From PNON01 sp963757065 (GTDB lineage: Bacteria; Chloroflexota; Anaerolineae; Anaerolineales; Anaerolineaceae), in NCBI GenBank assembly GCA_963757065.1, contig CAVWQC010000005.1, positions 1 through 64,000 on the forward strand: a DNA stretch of 64,000 nucleotides, in the 5' to 3' direction. Positions 27,749 through 36,545 of this stretch are shown here, piece after piece. Each line of letters begins with the position of its first letter. The stretch's first letter is position 1. A program made the translations under genes and the position numbers. The notes under the pieces are model-generated. The model did no database searches. It worked only from the letters and a program-made list of their open reading frames with translations, and was not told the origin of the DNA.

Positions 27749-29530
27749 TTACCTGGTGATGGGAAGCTTCTCAAGTTGGATGACCAGGTCTTTGATCACA
27801 TCATAACCACCCTGCCAGAAGGAACGTTGGCGGAAGTCGATCCCTGCATCTTTGAGCACTTTTTCCGGTGCTTCAGAACCACCAGCGGAAAGAATCTTGA
27901 GATAACGCGGTTTGAAACTTTCACCTTCAGCCTTGAATTGTTTGTACAGCGACAAAACCAATAACTGCCCGAAAGAATAAGCATATACATAGAATGGGAC
28001 ATTATAAATGTGGGGGATGGAAACCCATTCCCATTTGAATTCTTCACCAATCTCCACCGAATCGCCGAACTGTTCTTTCAGGTTTTCCATGTAAGCAGCA
28101 GCCAACTCATCGACCGAAGCATTATTGACAACCATGGCATGAGCCTTGCGTTCGTACATGGCAAAATAGGCTTGCCTTAAAATGGTGGCATATGCATCAT
28201 CCACCTGGCGGAAGATCAAATCACGGCGGACGCTTTCATCCTTCTCCTGGCTGAGCAGCTTATCCACCAGCATCATTTCACCAAAAGTGGAGGCAGTCTC
28301 TGCCAATGGCAGGCAGGCATGTTGCGTAAACTGGGTGTGATGGCTGGCCAACATAGAGTGGATGGCATGCCCGAGTTCGTGAGCCATAGTGGCTACATCA
28401 TCAGAACGACCCTGATAGTTGAGCATCACCCAGGGGGTGAGCTCAGGATTGATGGTGGAACAGAAAGCGCCGCTGCGTTTTCCCTTGCGAACTTCACTAT
28501 CCAGATGTTTTTCTGTGAAAACCCGCTCAGCCAGTTCAGCCATTCGCGGGTCAAAATCTCTAAATGATTGGAAGACAAACGGAGCGGCATCTTCATAGGC
28601 AAACAATTTGTCAGATTTCTCTACCGGTGCATAAACATCATACCGGCGTAGTTTTTCCACACCCAACCAGCGCGCTTTGAGCTTGAAAAATCGTTGAAAT
28701 ACAACAGCATTCTCCTGGCTGACCGAAAGCAGTGTATCCACAACTTCATCCGGAATGTCATTGACCAGGTTGCGGGAGGCGATCGGTGAACTGAAATGGC
28801 GCAGATTCACCTGTTCATTGCTCCAGTTTCGGACAATGGACTGGTACATCTGGCCGAGAATCGGTCCGTCCTGACCATACACCCGATAAAGTTCCTGGTA
28901 GGCTTTCGCTCGCAGGTCTGCATCGTGGTGGCGGGCATATACCATTAATTCACCGCGCGTCATTTCCTTTACTTCGCCGTCCACTTCGATTTTGAATGTA
29001 TACCGGTTGGTGATGGAGTCATACAGCATATTAATGGCATTCAACCCGGTGACATCCTTAATGTTGATGATCTTCTCTTCTGCTTCAGTGAGTGTGTGCG
29101 GTTTGAAGTGGCGCATTTCTTCCAACCAGTAGCGGTAATCCCCGGCGGTGTCCATCAACCGGTTGGCTGCAGCATCATCCAGACTTTTCCACCACAGGTT
29201 AAAAAAGAGGGTCCGGTTGGTATATTCAGCCATCAATTGGTCGATGCGGGCGATTAAGGTTTGAGCCGCCTGGTTCTGAGTATCTTCGGTGAACCAAAGT
29301 TCGGCAAAGCCAAACAGCCGGTATCCCAGCTTGGTGAGATTTTCCTCTTTCAAGATGATCTGCATGAAGTGCTCTGGGCTGATATTCGTGTTGAGGAACT
29401 CGCGTTCTTTCTCCAGTTCAACCACCTGCTCTTCCATGGATTTAAATGCAGCATTGATCTCTGGTCCGTCAGGTGAGGGGAAAAGGTCCGCCAGGCTCCA
29501 ACGGGTTTGGGTGTAGTTTTTAGTTGTCAT
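27749..29530 (-). CDS. pepF: Oligoendopeptidase F (M3B metallopeptidase)
   Basis: 593 residues, cytoplasmic zinc peptidase degrading oligopeptides. The catalytic HELGH motif is in TMAHELGHAIHSML (about residues 383-387), with the third ligand region downstream in a Glu-containing helix (LPLAETASTFGEMM) as usual for M3. The N-terminal M3 helical domain and C-terminal IPHIYNVPFYVYAYSFGQLL are also typical. Its start overlaps the stop of the preceding methyltransferase gene by 4 nt, so the two are coupled. Confidence 0.94.
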   Translation of the reverse strand: MTTKNYTQTRWSLADLFPSPDGPEINAAFKSMEEQVVELEKEREFLNTNISPEHFMQIILKEENLTKLGYRLFGFAELWFTEDTQNQAAQTLIARIDQLMAEYTNRTLFFNLWWKSLDDAAANRLMDTAGDYRYWLEEMRHFKPHTLTEAEEKIINIKDVTGLNAINMLYDSITNRYTFKIEVDGEVKEMTRGELMVYARHHDADLRAKAYQELYRVYGQDGPILGQMYQSIVRNWSNEQVNLRHFSSPIASRNLVNDIPDEVVDTLLSVSQENAVVFQRFFKLKARWLGVEKLRRYDVYAPVEKSDKLFAYEDAAPFVFQSFRDFDPRMAELAERVFTEKHLDSEVRKGKRSGAFCSTINPELTPWVMLNYQGRSDDVATMAHELGHAIHSMLASHHTQFTQHACLPLAETASTFGEMMLVDKLLSQEKDESVRRDLIFRQVDDAYATILRQAYFAMYERKAHAMVVNNASVDELAAAYMENLKEQFGDSVEIGEEFKWEWVSIPHIYNVPFYVYAYSFGQLLVLSLYKQFKAEGESFKPRYLKILSAGGSEAPEKVLKDAGIDFRQRSFWQGGYDVIKDLVIQLEKLPITR

Positions 29531-30666
29531 GTGTTTTCTCTCGTTTCAGATTTGGATTCAGCTCTAATTTTTTGGCGTAGCACATCAATGGGTAGACGAA
29601 TTTTAGACGAAGGTTCTTCATAAAACCACGCGTCCCAACCATTGACTGGTGCCTGTTGGATCTTCTGGGCAAGCTGGTGAATGGATCCAATTTCCCCATT
29701 ATACTCCAGCGATCCATCCGCTAGCAGCCTGGCGGATAAGCCTCTTTCGCCGAGATATAAGGTTTGGCCGGGTTCAAGCAGACCATTTTCCAGCAGTGAG
29801 CCGATAGGGATGCGCACTTCTTTTCGCGGATCAGGGCTGACAAAAATTGGCGGATCGAACTCCACCTGCTGGATCTGATTGATCCGTTCTTCCGCAGCTG
29901 CGGCATATACCGGATCCTTTTCAATGCCGATAAATCGACGGTGCAAGCGCCTGGCTACTGCACCGGTCGTGCCGGTGCCAAAGAAGGGGTCGAGCACAAC
30001 ATCACCAGTATCAGTGCTGGCCATCAAAACCCGATATAGCAACGCTTCCGGTTTTTGGGTTGGGTGGAGTTTCTTGCCATCCTTTTTAAGACGCTCGCCT
30101 CCTGAACAAATAGACAAGGTCCAATCACTGCGCATTTGCAAATCTTCATTGAGCGCTTTCATGGCATGGTGATTGAATGTGTAAGCCGCCCCGTGTTCTT
30201 TCTGAGCCCAAATCAGAGTTTCGTGAGCGTTGGTAAAACGAACTCCCCGGAAATTTGGCATGGGATTAGTCTTGGTCCATACGACATCGTTCAGGATCCA
30301 GTAGTTCAAATCCTGCAATACAGTTCCAACCCGGAAAATATTATGGTATGTACCGATCACCCAGATTGCCCCGGTCTTCTTGAGTACCCTGCGGCAGGCA
30401 GAAAGCCATTCCCGGGTAAAGCGGTCATAATCAGCAAAGCTTGAAAAACGATCCCAATCAGCGTTGACCGCATCCACCTTGGTCTGGTTCGGACGCCAGA
30501 GATCCTGCTCCAATTGCAGATAATAAGGCGGGTCAGCAAAAACCAGGTCGACTGATTCCGCTGGAAGTTTTTGCATTTCTGCGATGCAGTCCCCGCGAAT
30601 AACACTGTCCAATGGCAGGGAAATTAATTTATTTTCAGTTGCCTGAGTTGAAGGAGAAAGACTCAA
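29527..30666 (-). CDS. CcrM-like beta-class adenine DNA methyltransferase, solitary
   Basis: 379 residues in the beta-class order: motif IV VFADPPYYLQL, target recognition region, then motif I DPFFGTGTTGAVARR. Close resemblance to cell-cycle methyltransferase CcrM (GANTC) is visible in NPMPNFRGVRFTNAHETLIWAQ, HHAMKALNEDLQMRSDW and GKKLHPTQKPEALLYRV, and in a C-terminal RAMA-like extension (about residues 270-379). Recognition of GANTC is inferred from this similarity. No restriction gene is adjacent, so it should be a solitary, regulatory methylase. Coupled to pepF by an ATGA overlap; about 4.3 kb from the candidate origin. Confidence 0.9.
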   Translation of the reverse strand: MSLSPSTQATENKLISLPLDSVIRGDCIAEMQKLPAESVDLVFADPPYYLQLEQDLWRPNQTKVDAVNADWDRFSSFADYDRFTREWLSACRRVLKKTGAIWVIGTYHNIFRVGTVLQDLNYWILNDVVWTKTNPMPNFRGVRFTNAHETLIWAQKEHGAAYTFNHHAMKALNEDLQMRSDWTLSICSGGERLKKDGKKLHPTQKPEALLYRVLMASTDTGDVVLDPFFGTGTTGAVARRLHRRFIGIEKDPVYAAAAEERINQIQQVEFDPPIFVSPDPRKEVRIPIGSLLENGLLEPGQTLYLGERGLSARLLADGSLEYNGEIGSIHQLAQKIQQAPVNGWDAWFYEEPSSKIRLPIDVLRQKIRAESKSETRENT

Positions 30667-30679
30667 ATGCTCATTCTCC

Positions 30680-31735
30680 TTATGGCATGGCTAAGAAATG
30701 GTTCGTCAGGGTATAGGTGATGTAATTCTCCCAGAGGTCTTTGATCTGGTCTTCATGATAATCGTGGTTGGAGAAGGTCTGAATGATGGTGCGTCCACCC
30801 ATACATGAAGTAATCAACCCCCCTCGGCTGTCTGGTTTTGTTTTCCACCCAGCAAGGAGTTGAGCATCACCGCCTCCTATAGTTCTTACTTTATCACCAC
30901 ACTGAGCGTCCCAGTAGCGGTTGTAATGTACTAAAGAATTGACATTGTTAGGGGTGGTAAACACCGGGCTTTCGGTATCCCACCAGTAGATCGATTCTGC
31001 CAGGTCATAATTACTGGCATAAGCAATTCCACATTCACTAGTAAAACTTTTTATTTTTCCGCCACCAAGTAAGTCAAGATACCAGACTTCTGCTACGATA
31101 GCTACTTTTTTATTCACATGATTCATAATTACTTCCCAGAATTCACCCTGCACTTTGGTTTTTGCTTCTGCTCCAACGATGATCAGGTCCCATTTGGTGG
31201 GTGATGCCAGTTGCTCCATGAAATCTCCGGAAAAATCGTTGGTCTGGGTATAATCCTTGATCCCCATTCGGCGGACTGTATCTTCGATCCACTGGCCGAT
31301 GCCCAATTCGTTTGTATCTTCGAAGATCAACACTTTGGCATTCCTGATCTTTTCGTCCATTCCAGCCAAGGGGTCGGGGGTGCTTATTGGTTGAGCTGGT
31401 TCTGCTGTAGCCTGGACGATGACAATTGGTTCCTGCGTGGGATTATCATCCTGCATCGCCATCACAGTCTGTTGGACACTGATGGCATCCATGGTATTCT
31501 GCAAATCATCTTCGGCAGCAGCCTGCTCTTCTTCTTCGACTTTTGCAGCTTCGGTTTGCTGAATGGCATTGGACGTTGCCGCAACCCCGAGAGCCATCCT
31601 GGTCTCATCAACAGCTGGAGCAGCCGGAGGAGCAGATGGGGTTAAACAGGCGGCCTGAACCACAATAATACTTATTGCCACAACCAGGACACTGATTTTT
31701 TTGGATTGGTTAGCAGATAAAAATTTCAGAAACAT
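30680..31735 (-). CDS. Secreted lipoprotein, unknown function
   Basis: 351 residues with a signal peptide (SKKISVLVVAISIIVVQAAC), the Cys at about residue 29 being the lipidation site. Residues 40-110 form an Ala/Gln/Thr/Pro-rich linker (VQATAEPAQPISTPDP). The globular part, from VLIFEDTNELGIGQWIEDTVRRMG, alternates strands and helices and contains LIIVGAEAKTKVQGEFWEVI, reminiscent of a Rossmann or glutamine-amidotransferase-like fold, but no catalytic triad can be assigned. It lies upstream of the methyltransferase gene on the same strand, 13 nt away. Confidence 0.75.
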   Translation of the reverse strand: MFLKFLSANQSKKISVLVVAISIIVVQAACLTPSAPPAAPAVDETRMALGVAATSNAIQQTEAAKVEEEEQAAAEDDLQNTMDAISVQQTVMAMQDDNPTQEPIVIVQATAEPAQPISTPDPLAGMDEKIRNAKVLIFEDTNELGIGQWIEDTVRRMGIKDYTQTNDFSGDFMEQLASPTKWDLIIVGAEAKTKVQGEFWEVIMNHVNKKVAIVAEVWYLDLLGGGKIKSFTSECGIAYASNYDLAESIYWWDTESPVFTTPNNVNSLVHYNRYWDAQCGDKVRTIGGGDAQLLAGWKTKPDSRGGLITSCMGGRTIIQTFSNHDYHEDQIKDLWENYITYTLTNHFLAMP

Positions 31736-31818
31736 CGCGCCCTCCGTTGAGATTACTGAGAATAATATCTACCTATATTATTGACTATTCTGGGGCTTGA
31801 AGCAAGACCTGGAGGACA

Positions 31819-32583
31819 TCAGAATGGAGAAAAGGATTGGCTACCAAAACAGATGATATTTCTGGAAAAAGCAATGGCTAGTCCCTTCGCATCAGTAACA
31901 ATCGCTCCGGCTTCACTGGCAATCAAACATCCTGCGGCGATATCCCACGCATTGATATCAAGTTCCCAATAAGCATCCAATCTTCCGCTGGCCACGTACA
32001 CCAGATCTATGGCAGCTGATCCCAGGCGGCGCACACCACGAGTCTTTAAAGAAAAATAGCTGTAGTGTTCAAGGTTGGTAATATGGTTTTCGTCCTGTTT
32101 ATATGGAAACCCGGTGACAACCAGGGATTGGATCAAGTCTTTGGTTTTGGATACCTGAATTGGGTGGCCATTCAACCAGGCGCCTTTGTAGAGTTCAGCC
32201 GAAAAGCACTCATCCCTTGTTGGATCGTACACCACTCCGAGTTCTATCTTCTCCTGGCAAGCATAGGCGATCGACACACAAAACATGGGGATTCCATGCG
32301 CAAAATTGACCGTACCGTCCAATGGATCGATGTACCACTTGTGGTCGGAAAGGATATGATTCGATCCGGATTCCTCAGAGATAACACTGTGTTGAGGATG
32401 GTGTTTCTTTATATAACCTAAAATGAGTTCTTCTGAAAGGTGATCAGCCTCTGTGACCAGGTCCACCTCTCCCTTCATTTTGATATCGTGGGCTTTGCCA
32501 TAGCGGGTCATGAGCAACTTACCCGCTTCACGGGCAAGCTGTTCCACTTCTTGAAGGGTGGGTTTTGTTTCATTTTCAAGCAT
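31819..32583 (-). CDS. suhB: Inositol monophosphatase family protein
   Basis: 254 residues with the Mg2+-dependent lithium-sensitive phosphatase motifs: DLVTEADHLSEE, EESG, YIDPLDGTVNFAHGIP and WELDINAWDIAAGCLIASEAG. The acidic ligands (Glu, Asp, Asp in DPLDGT, and the WDIAAG Asp) are all present, so the enzyme should be active on inositol-1-phosphate or related sugar phosphates. It overlaps closely with the HD protein (3 nt gap) in an operon with hutI. Confidence 0.9.
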   Translation of the reverse strand: MLENETKPTLQEVEQLAREAGKLLMTRYGKAHDIKMKGEVDLVTEADHLSEELILGYIKKHHPQHSVISEESGSNHILSDHKWYIDPLDGTVNFAHGIPMFCVSIAYACQEKIELGVVYDPTRDECFSAELYKGAWLNGHPIQVSKTKDLIQSLVVTGFPYKQDENHITNLEHYSYFSLKTRGVRRLGSAAIDLVYVASGRLDAYWELDINAWDIAAGCLIASEAGAIVTDAKGLAIAFSRNIICFGSQSFSPF

Positions 32584-32586
32584 GAA

Positions 32587-33231
32587 TTAATCCAGCCCCT
32601 TCATCTCATTGGCTAACCGCTCATAATATTCCACCAGGAAGGCATGCCTGTATTCAGCGATCTTCCTCCCGGTCTCAGTGAACAACCTGTCTTTGACTTT
32701 GGATAGCTTGAAAAGATATTCGTGATATGAGCTGTGCAGCTCTCCGGGCATTTCCTTTCCGGTTTGGATGAATTGCGGTGAGGGTTCGGAATAAACCGGT
32801 TTATGGTCGAGGACTGCATAAGCGATCGTCCGCGCGACCCCAACCGCGCCTAAAACATCCAGCTTGTCTGAGTCGAAGATCACTTTTGCCTCTATTGTGG
32901 AAGGGGCTTCTTCCTTGCCGCGAAAGCGGTGGGCGCGTATGCAGTGCTGTACCAAGGTGATGCGTTCTTCGCTCCAGCCTTCAGCTTCCAGGATTCGCCG
33001 GGCAAATAAAGCGGATGCATTGTGATGGTTGGCCCGTTCGCTGCCATCCCCGCCTGGAGCGCTGTCTTCTGCATCATGCAGTAAGGCAGCCGCCCGGATG
33101 ATTTCCATGTCTGCACCTTCAGCAGATCCAATTTTCTCGGCCATCCAGTAAACCCGCTGGATATGACCGAAATCATGCACCGGGTCGGTGTCGGAGTACC
33201 ATTCTCTAGCCTGTTCGATGGTTGGCATCAA
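32587..33231 (-). CDS. HD-domain phosphohydrolase
   Basis: 214 residues. The HD metal site is seen as HDFGHIQRVYWMAEKI, then ALLHDAED and a later D in FDSDKLDVLGA. This is the YedJ-like subtype of small cytoplasmic HD hydrolases, usually acting on nucleotides or phosphate esters; substrate unknown. Its start overlaps the hutI stop by 4 nt and its stop lies 3 nt before the SuhB start, so hutI-HD-suhB should be one transcript. Confidence 0.9.
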   Translation of the reverse strand: MMPTIEQAREWYSDTDPVHDFGHIQRVYWMAEKIGSAEGADMEIIRAAALLHDAEDSAPGGDGSERANHHNASALFARRILEAEGWSEERITLVQHCIRAHRFRGKEEAPSTIEAKVIFDSDKLDVLGAVGVARTIAYAVLDHKPVYSEPSPQFIQTGKEMPGELHSSYHEYLFKLSKVKDRLFTETGRKIAEYRHAFLVEYYERLANEMKGLD

Positions 33232-34490
33232 TCCTCGTCTTCGTTTTCAATGATGTATTCGTCTTTAATTACAGTATGCACAAGGTTCCCGCCGAATTGG
33301 TAACCCAACTGGCGGTAATCGTCGACATTCAATATCAGGAGATGGGCTTTTTTCCCGGGATCAATTGAACCGATAAGTGAATCAGTTTTGACAGCCGCAG
33401 CAGCATTTATCGTTGCTGCCGCGATGGCTTCAGCCGGAGTCAATTTCATATACCTGCAGGCCAGGGCGATGACGAACTGCATATTCCCGCACCAGGCTGT
33501 GCCTGGATTGAAATCCGAAGCCAGTGCCAATAATCCGCCGGCTTCAATAATTGTCCGGGCGGGAGTATATTCAGTCTCCCCCAGCCCGAATGGTGTGCAC
33601 GGGAGCGAGACCGCAATCGTGGAACTGGCTGCAAGCACAGAAATATCAGACGTGCTGGTTTTCACCAGGTGGTCGGCGGATACGGCACCCAGTTGTGCAG
33701 CCAGGCTGGCACCACCCAGGTTTTCAAACTCATCCGCATGGATCTTTAATGGAAAACCAAGCGATTTTGCAGTTTCCAGGATGCACCGGCTTTGTTCCAG
33801 GTCGAATGCACCACGTTCGCAAAAGACATCCACGAAGGGTAATGGTTTTCCGGGATAATCCAGTTTCCAGTGATCCTGGATTTCCGGCAGCATCCGGGTT
33901 TTGATCAGGTTTGTGTACCCCCACGGATCGTCTTTATATTCCGGGGGAACTGCATGTGCCCCCAGGAACGTCGGCATCAAGTCGGGACTGAAGGTATCCT
34001 GGTATTTGGCAATGAGCTGTAATTGTAATAATTCAGATTCAATCGTAAGTCCATAACCGGTCTTGACTTCGCAGGTTGTAGTTCCAAATCGTAATATCAT
34101 GCGTGCGCGTTTTTTTAATTGGGCGGTTAATTCTTTTGTTGAGGCTGACCGGGTGGCCGTGACCGTCGAGAGGATTCCCCCACCGGCAGCCAGAATTTGC
34201 ATGTAGGTCTTACCCTGCAGCCGCATTTCAAATTCCCGCGCCCTGTCTCCCGCGAAGATGAGATGCGTGTGCGGGTCAACGAAACCGGGCATCACAACCT
34301 GATTACCTGCATCCAGACGGGATTCGTCAGGGTATTTCTTGAGCATTAGCTCAGTAGAACCAACCTCGAAAATCAGTCCGTTGCGTACTAATACCGCCCC
34401 ATTCTGGATGATTCCCAGGGTGCCCAGCCGATTACCGCGTTGTGGTCCACCAGCCAATGTTAATAATTGAGAAGCAGAATGGATCAGCAT
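33228..34490 (-). CDS. hutI: Imidazolonepropionase
   Basis: Hydrolyses 4-imidazolone-5-propanoate to N-formimino-glutamate in histidine breakdown. The metal site is intact: GFVDPHTHLIFAGDRAREFEMRLQGKTY, then HADEFENLGGA and the SDFNPGT Asp. The ATG at 34490, preceded by AGGAGG, gives 420 residues; the longer reading from 34547 would overlap the preceding gene heavily. hutU, hutH and hutG are not in this window, so the pathway must be completed elsewhere. Confidence 0.93.
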   Translation of the reverse strand: MLIHSASQLLTLAGGPQRGNRLGTLGIIQNGAVLVRNGLIFEVGSTELMLKKYPDESRLDAGNQVVMPGFVDPHTHLIFAGDRAREFEMRLQGKTYMQILAAGGGILSTVTATRSASTKELTAQLKKRARMILRFGTTTCEVKTGYGLTIESELLQLQLIAKYQDTFSPDLMPTFLGAHAVPPEYKDDPWGYTNLIKTRMLPEIQDHWKLDYPGKPLPFVDVFCERGAFDLEQSRCILETAKSLGFPLKIHADEFENLGGASLAAQLGAVSADHLVKTSTSDISVLAASSTIAVSLPCTPFGLGETEYTPARTIIEAGGLLALASDFNPGTAWCGNMQFVIALACRYMKLTPAEAIAAATINAAAAVKTDSLIGSIDPGKKAHLLILNVDDYRQLGYQFGGNLVHTVIKDEYIIENEDED

Positions 34491-35149
34491 ATTATTCCTC
34501 CTTCTCCGCAGGAACAGATGCCTTCCATGGGAAGTATTGAAATCCAAAGATAAGATAGCACTCCACTCATGATGATCGTAGAAGTGAGTAGGAGGATAAA
34601 TATCAATTTAATACCAGAAGAACCCGAAGAAAAAACCGGGGAATCGGGATGCAAGACACTATCCATCCTCATCAGGTTGAACATCAAGATTGAGGCAAAA
34701 AACACATTGGAAAGGGATGTGATCCAGGGAGTGTTAATAAAAAGCAGCCCGGCCTGCAGCAGGATACCGATCACCGCAAAGGTGAAGGGTACTTTCCAGC
34801 GGGGTTCGTCAAAGAACAAGCCATTCCAGTTGATCTGCATGACCGCCAGAGACATGGGCAGGTACGTGACCCAAAAACACAATCCCGTCCAGCCGATCGC
34901 CCGTGACCAGGCATGCAGGCTTTGATTCCGGAGCAGTAAAGCGATGAGCCCAAAGATTCCCGCCACACAGAAAGTTATTATCCCGGTCCATACCCAGGCA
35001 CCGTGTAGATACACCAAACGAAGATTACCTCTGAGAGTCTGCTCCAGAGGGGTAAGAAAAGTAATGGCGATCGTCACACAAAACAGAACAATGAGGGAAA
35101 TTACCAATCCGCGATTTGAAATCCGCAAGCGCTTCATACAAGACTCCAC
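34484..35149 (-). CDS. Polytopic membrane protein, unknown function
   Basis: 221 residues with about six predicted helices (for example GLVISLIVLFCVTIAITFL and FILLLTSTIIMSGVLSYLWI). A conserved-looking LRLVYLHGAWVWTGIITFC motif includes a His in the second segment. The arrangement recalls haem-handling or cytochrome-assembly membrane proteins, but nothing proves it. It overlaps the hutI start by 7 nt, so they are coupled. Confidence 0.7.
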   Translation of the reverse strand: MESCMKRLRISNRGLVISLIVLFCVTIAITFLTPLEQTLRGNLRLVYLHGAWVWTGIITFCVAGIFGLIALLLRNQSLHAWSRAIGWTGLCFWVTYLPMSLAVMQINWNGLFFDEPRWKVPFTFAVIGILLQAGLLFINTPWITSLSNVFFASILMFNLMRMDSVLHPDSPVFSSGSSGIKLIFILLLTSTIIMSGVLSYLWISILPMEGICSCGEGGIIC

Positions 35150-35232
35150 ACCAAGATAACTTATGATAAAGGGCTTGACTCAAAAAAGAAAGGTTTTAGG
35201 GGAAAGATATTTTATTCTAGATATTCAGTGGT

Positions 35233-35490
35233 TCATTCCATTGAATCACGCGGTGGATCCTGCAATGCGGTTATATACACTTTATTGGCATCATAACTAT
35301 CGACCAGTTTTGCCAACCGCAGTATCTCCAATTCAGAATCAAGTGTGGTGTGGGAGATATCTTCCTCTTTGCATTTAACAAAACCACCGGTATGAATGTT
35401 CAGGAAATTGCTATCCCCCATATCAACGACAATATCGTTGGTTCGAAGAGTGATTACGCAGTGCCGACTGACAGGAGTACCAAAAGCCAT
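35233..35490 (-). CDS. Small protein of unknown function, downstream of an Rrf2 regulator
   Basis: 85 residues; not recognised. The start is well supported by GGAGG 5-6 nt upstream. It is mixed strand/helix (HCVITLRTNDIVVDMGDSNFLNIHTGG), with two Cys that are not in a CxxC arrangement. Beginning 46 nt after the Rrf2 stop, it may be in the same transcript and part of its regulon. Confidence 0.6.
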   Translation of the reverse strand: MAFGTPVSRHCVITLRTNDIVVDMGDSNFLNIHTGGFVKCKEEDISHTTLDSELEILRLAKLVDSYDANKVYITALQDPPRDSME

Positions 35491-35536
35491 AAAATCCTCC
35501 AGGGGTATGAGTACCCTGAGAACTGAGCGTTAGGTT

Positions 35537-35936
35537 TTAATTTACAAATTGAGCGAAGTTTGTTTTACCCAATCGGCCGACCAAATCTGCCTGGGCTTCA
35601 CACCAAAACGAATGCATCGCACAATCAGAGGATCGGACACAGGCGCGTGGATCTATTGTACATTCATTCAATGACACCGGACCATCGATCGCTTCAACAA
35701 CGTCCAAAAGGGAAATGGCAGCGGGGTCTCTTGCCAGGGTGACACCACCTTTTGCTCCACGTGATGTATGAATTAATCCTGCTATGGAAAGCTGGGAAAT
35801 GATCTTTGCCAGAGAAAGAAGGCGGTATCTCCTGTTTTTCAGCGATGAGGCTGGTGGCAGCCCTATCGGTTGGATTTAATGCCGATAAATATAGAATTGC
35901 CCTGATCGCGTAATCTGCCTGGCGAGTGATTTGCAT
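35537..35936 (-). CDS. Rrf2/IscR-family Fe-S regulator, interrupted by one frameshift
   Basis: MQITRQADYAIRAILYLSAL at the N-terminus is the Rrf2 winged helix. After IPPSF the frame is lost at about 35810-35816; skipping one base restores LAKIISQLSIAGLIHTSRGAKGGVTLA and a full 132-residue protein. Three cysteines in ECTIDPRACVRSSDC give the C-x6-C-x5-C arrangement expected for a [2Fe-2S] cluster, as in IscR/NsrR. The ATG at 35936 follows GAGG. An inverted repeat in the upstream gap (35967-35986) is a candidate operator. It diverges from the thioesterase gene. Confidence 0.88.
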
Positions 35937-35966
35937 GGAAATCCTCAATGATTTGCTTAAAAATTA

Positions 35967-35986
35967 GATAATTCTTATCAATTATC
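35967..35986. promoter_or_regulatory. Inverted repeat, candidate Rrf2 operator
   Basis: GATAATT-N6-AATTATC, perfect 7-bp arms with spacer CTTATC, 31 nt upstream of the Rrf2 start and in the promoter region shared with the divergent thioesterase gene. Confidence 0.5.
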
Positions 35987-36109
35987 CTATATTTTATCAT
36001 AATATACAAGAAGACGATTCTTGCAATTTGTTTGCAGCTCCATGTACAGTTCGAGAAATTTCCTCTACAATAAGACTTCGAATAAATTCATTGTACAGGT
36101 AAGGCAAAA

Positions 36110-36533
36110 ATGGCAGATTATAAATTCTATTATCCCATTCAAATAAGATACAGCGACCTGGATCCCCAGTGGCATGTCAACAACGCGCGTTTTCTATCAT
36201 TTATCGAATCTGCCCGGTTAGCCTATATTCAGCACCTCAACCTATGGGACGGGAAATCGTTCCGGGATCTGGGTTTGATCGTTGCTGATGCCCACCTGGT
36301 TTACCTGAAACCAATCGAACTGGGCCAGAATATCCAGGGTTGGAATAAGGGTAACCCGGATTGGCAATAAGAGCCTTGATTTTGATTACCAGATCGAGGA
36401 TGCTGATAATGGCATGGTGATGGGTACGGCTACAACGGTAATGGTGGCTTACAACTATCATACGCTTTCAACCATCCGTGTGACCGATGAATGGCGTGAT
36501 GCCATCAGCAAGTTTGAACAAATCATCACATAA
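36110..36533 (+). CDS. Acyl-CoA thioesterase (hotdog fold), interrupted by one frameshift
   Basis: YPIQIRYSDLDPQWHVNNARFLSFIESARLAYI is the 4-hydroxybenzoyl-CoA thioesterase/YbgC motif with catalytic Asp (SDLD) and HVNN. The frame ends early because of a GGG run at 36337-36339; with two G it reads QNIQVGIRVTRIGNKSLDFDYQIED and on to a TAA at 36533, 140 residues, normal for the family. It begins 173 bp from the divergent Rrf2 gene and 12 nt before the M42 peptidase. Confidence 0.9.
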
Positions 36534-36545
36534 GGAGAGGAAACC

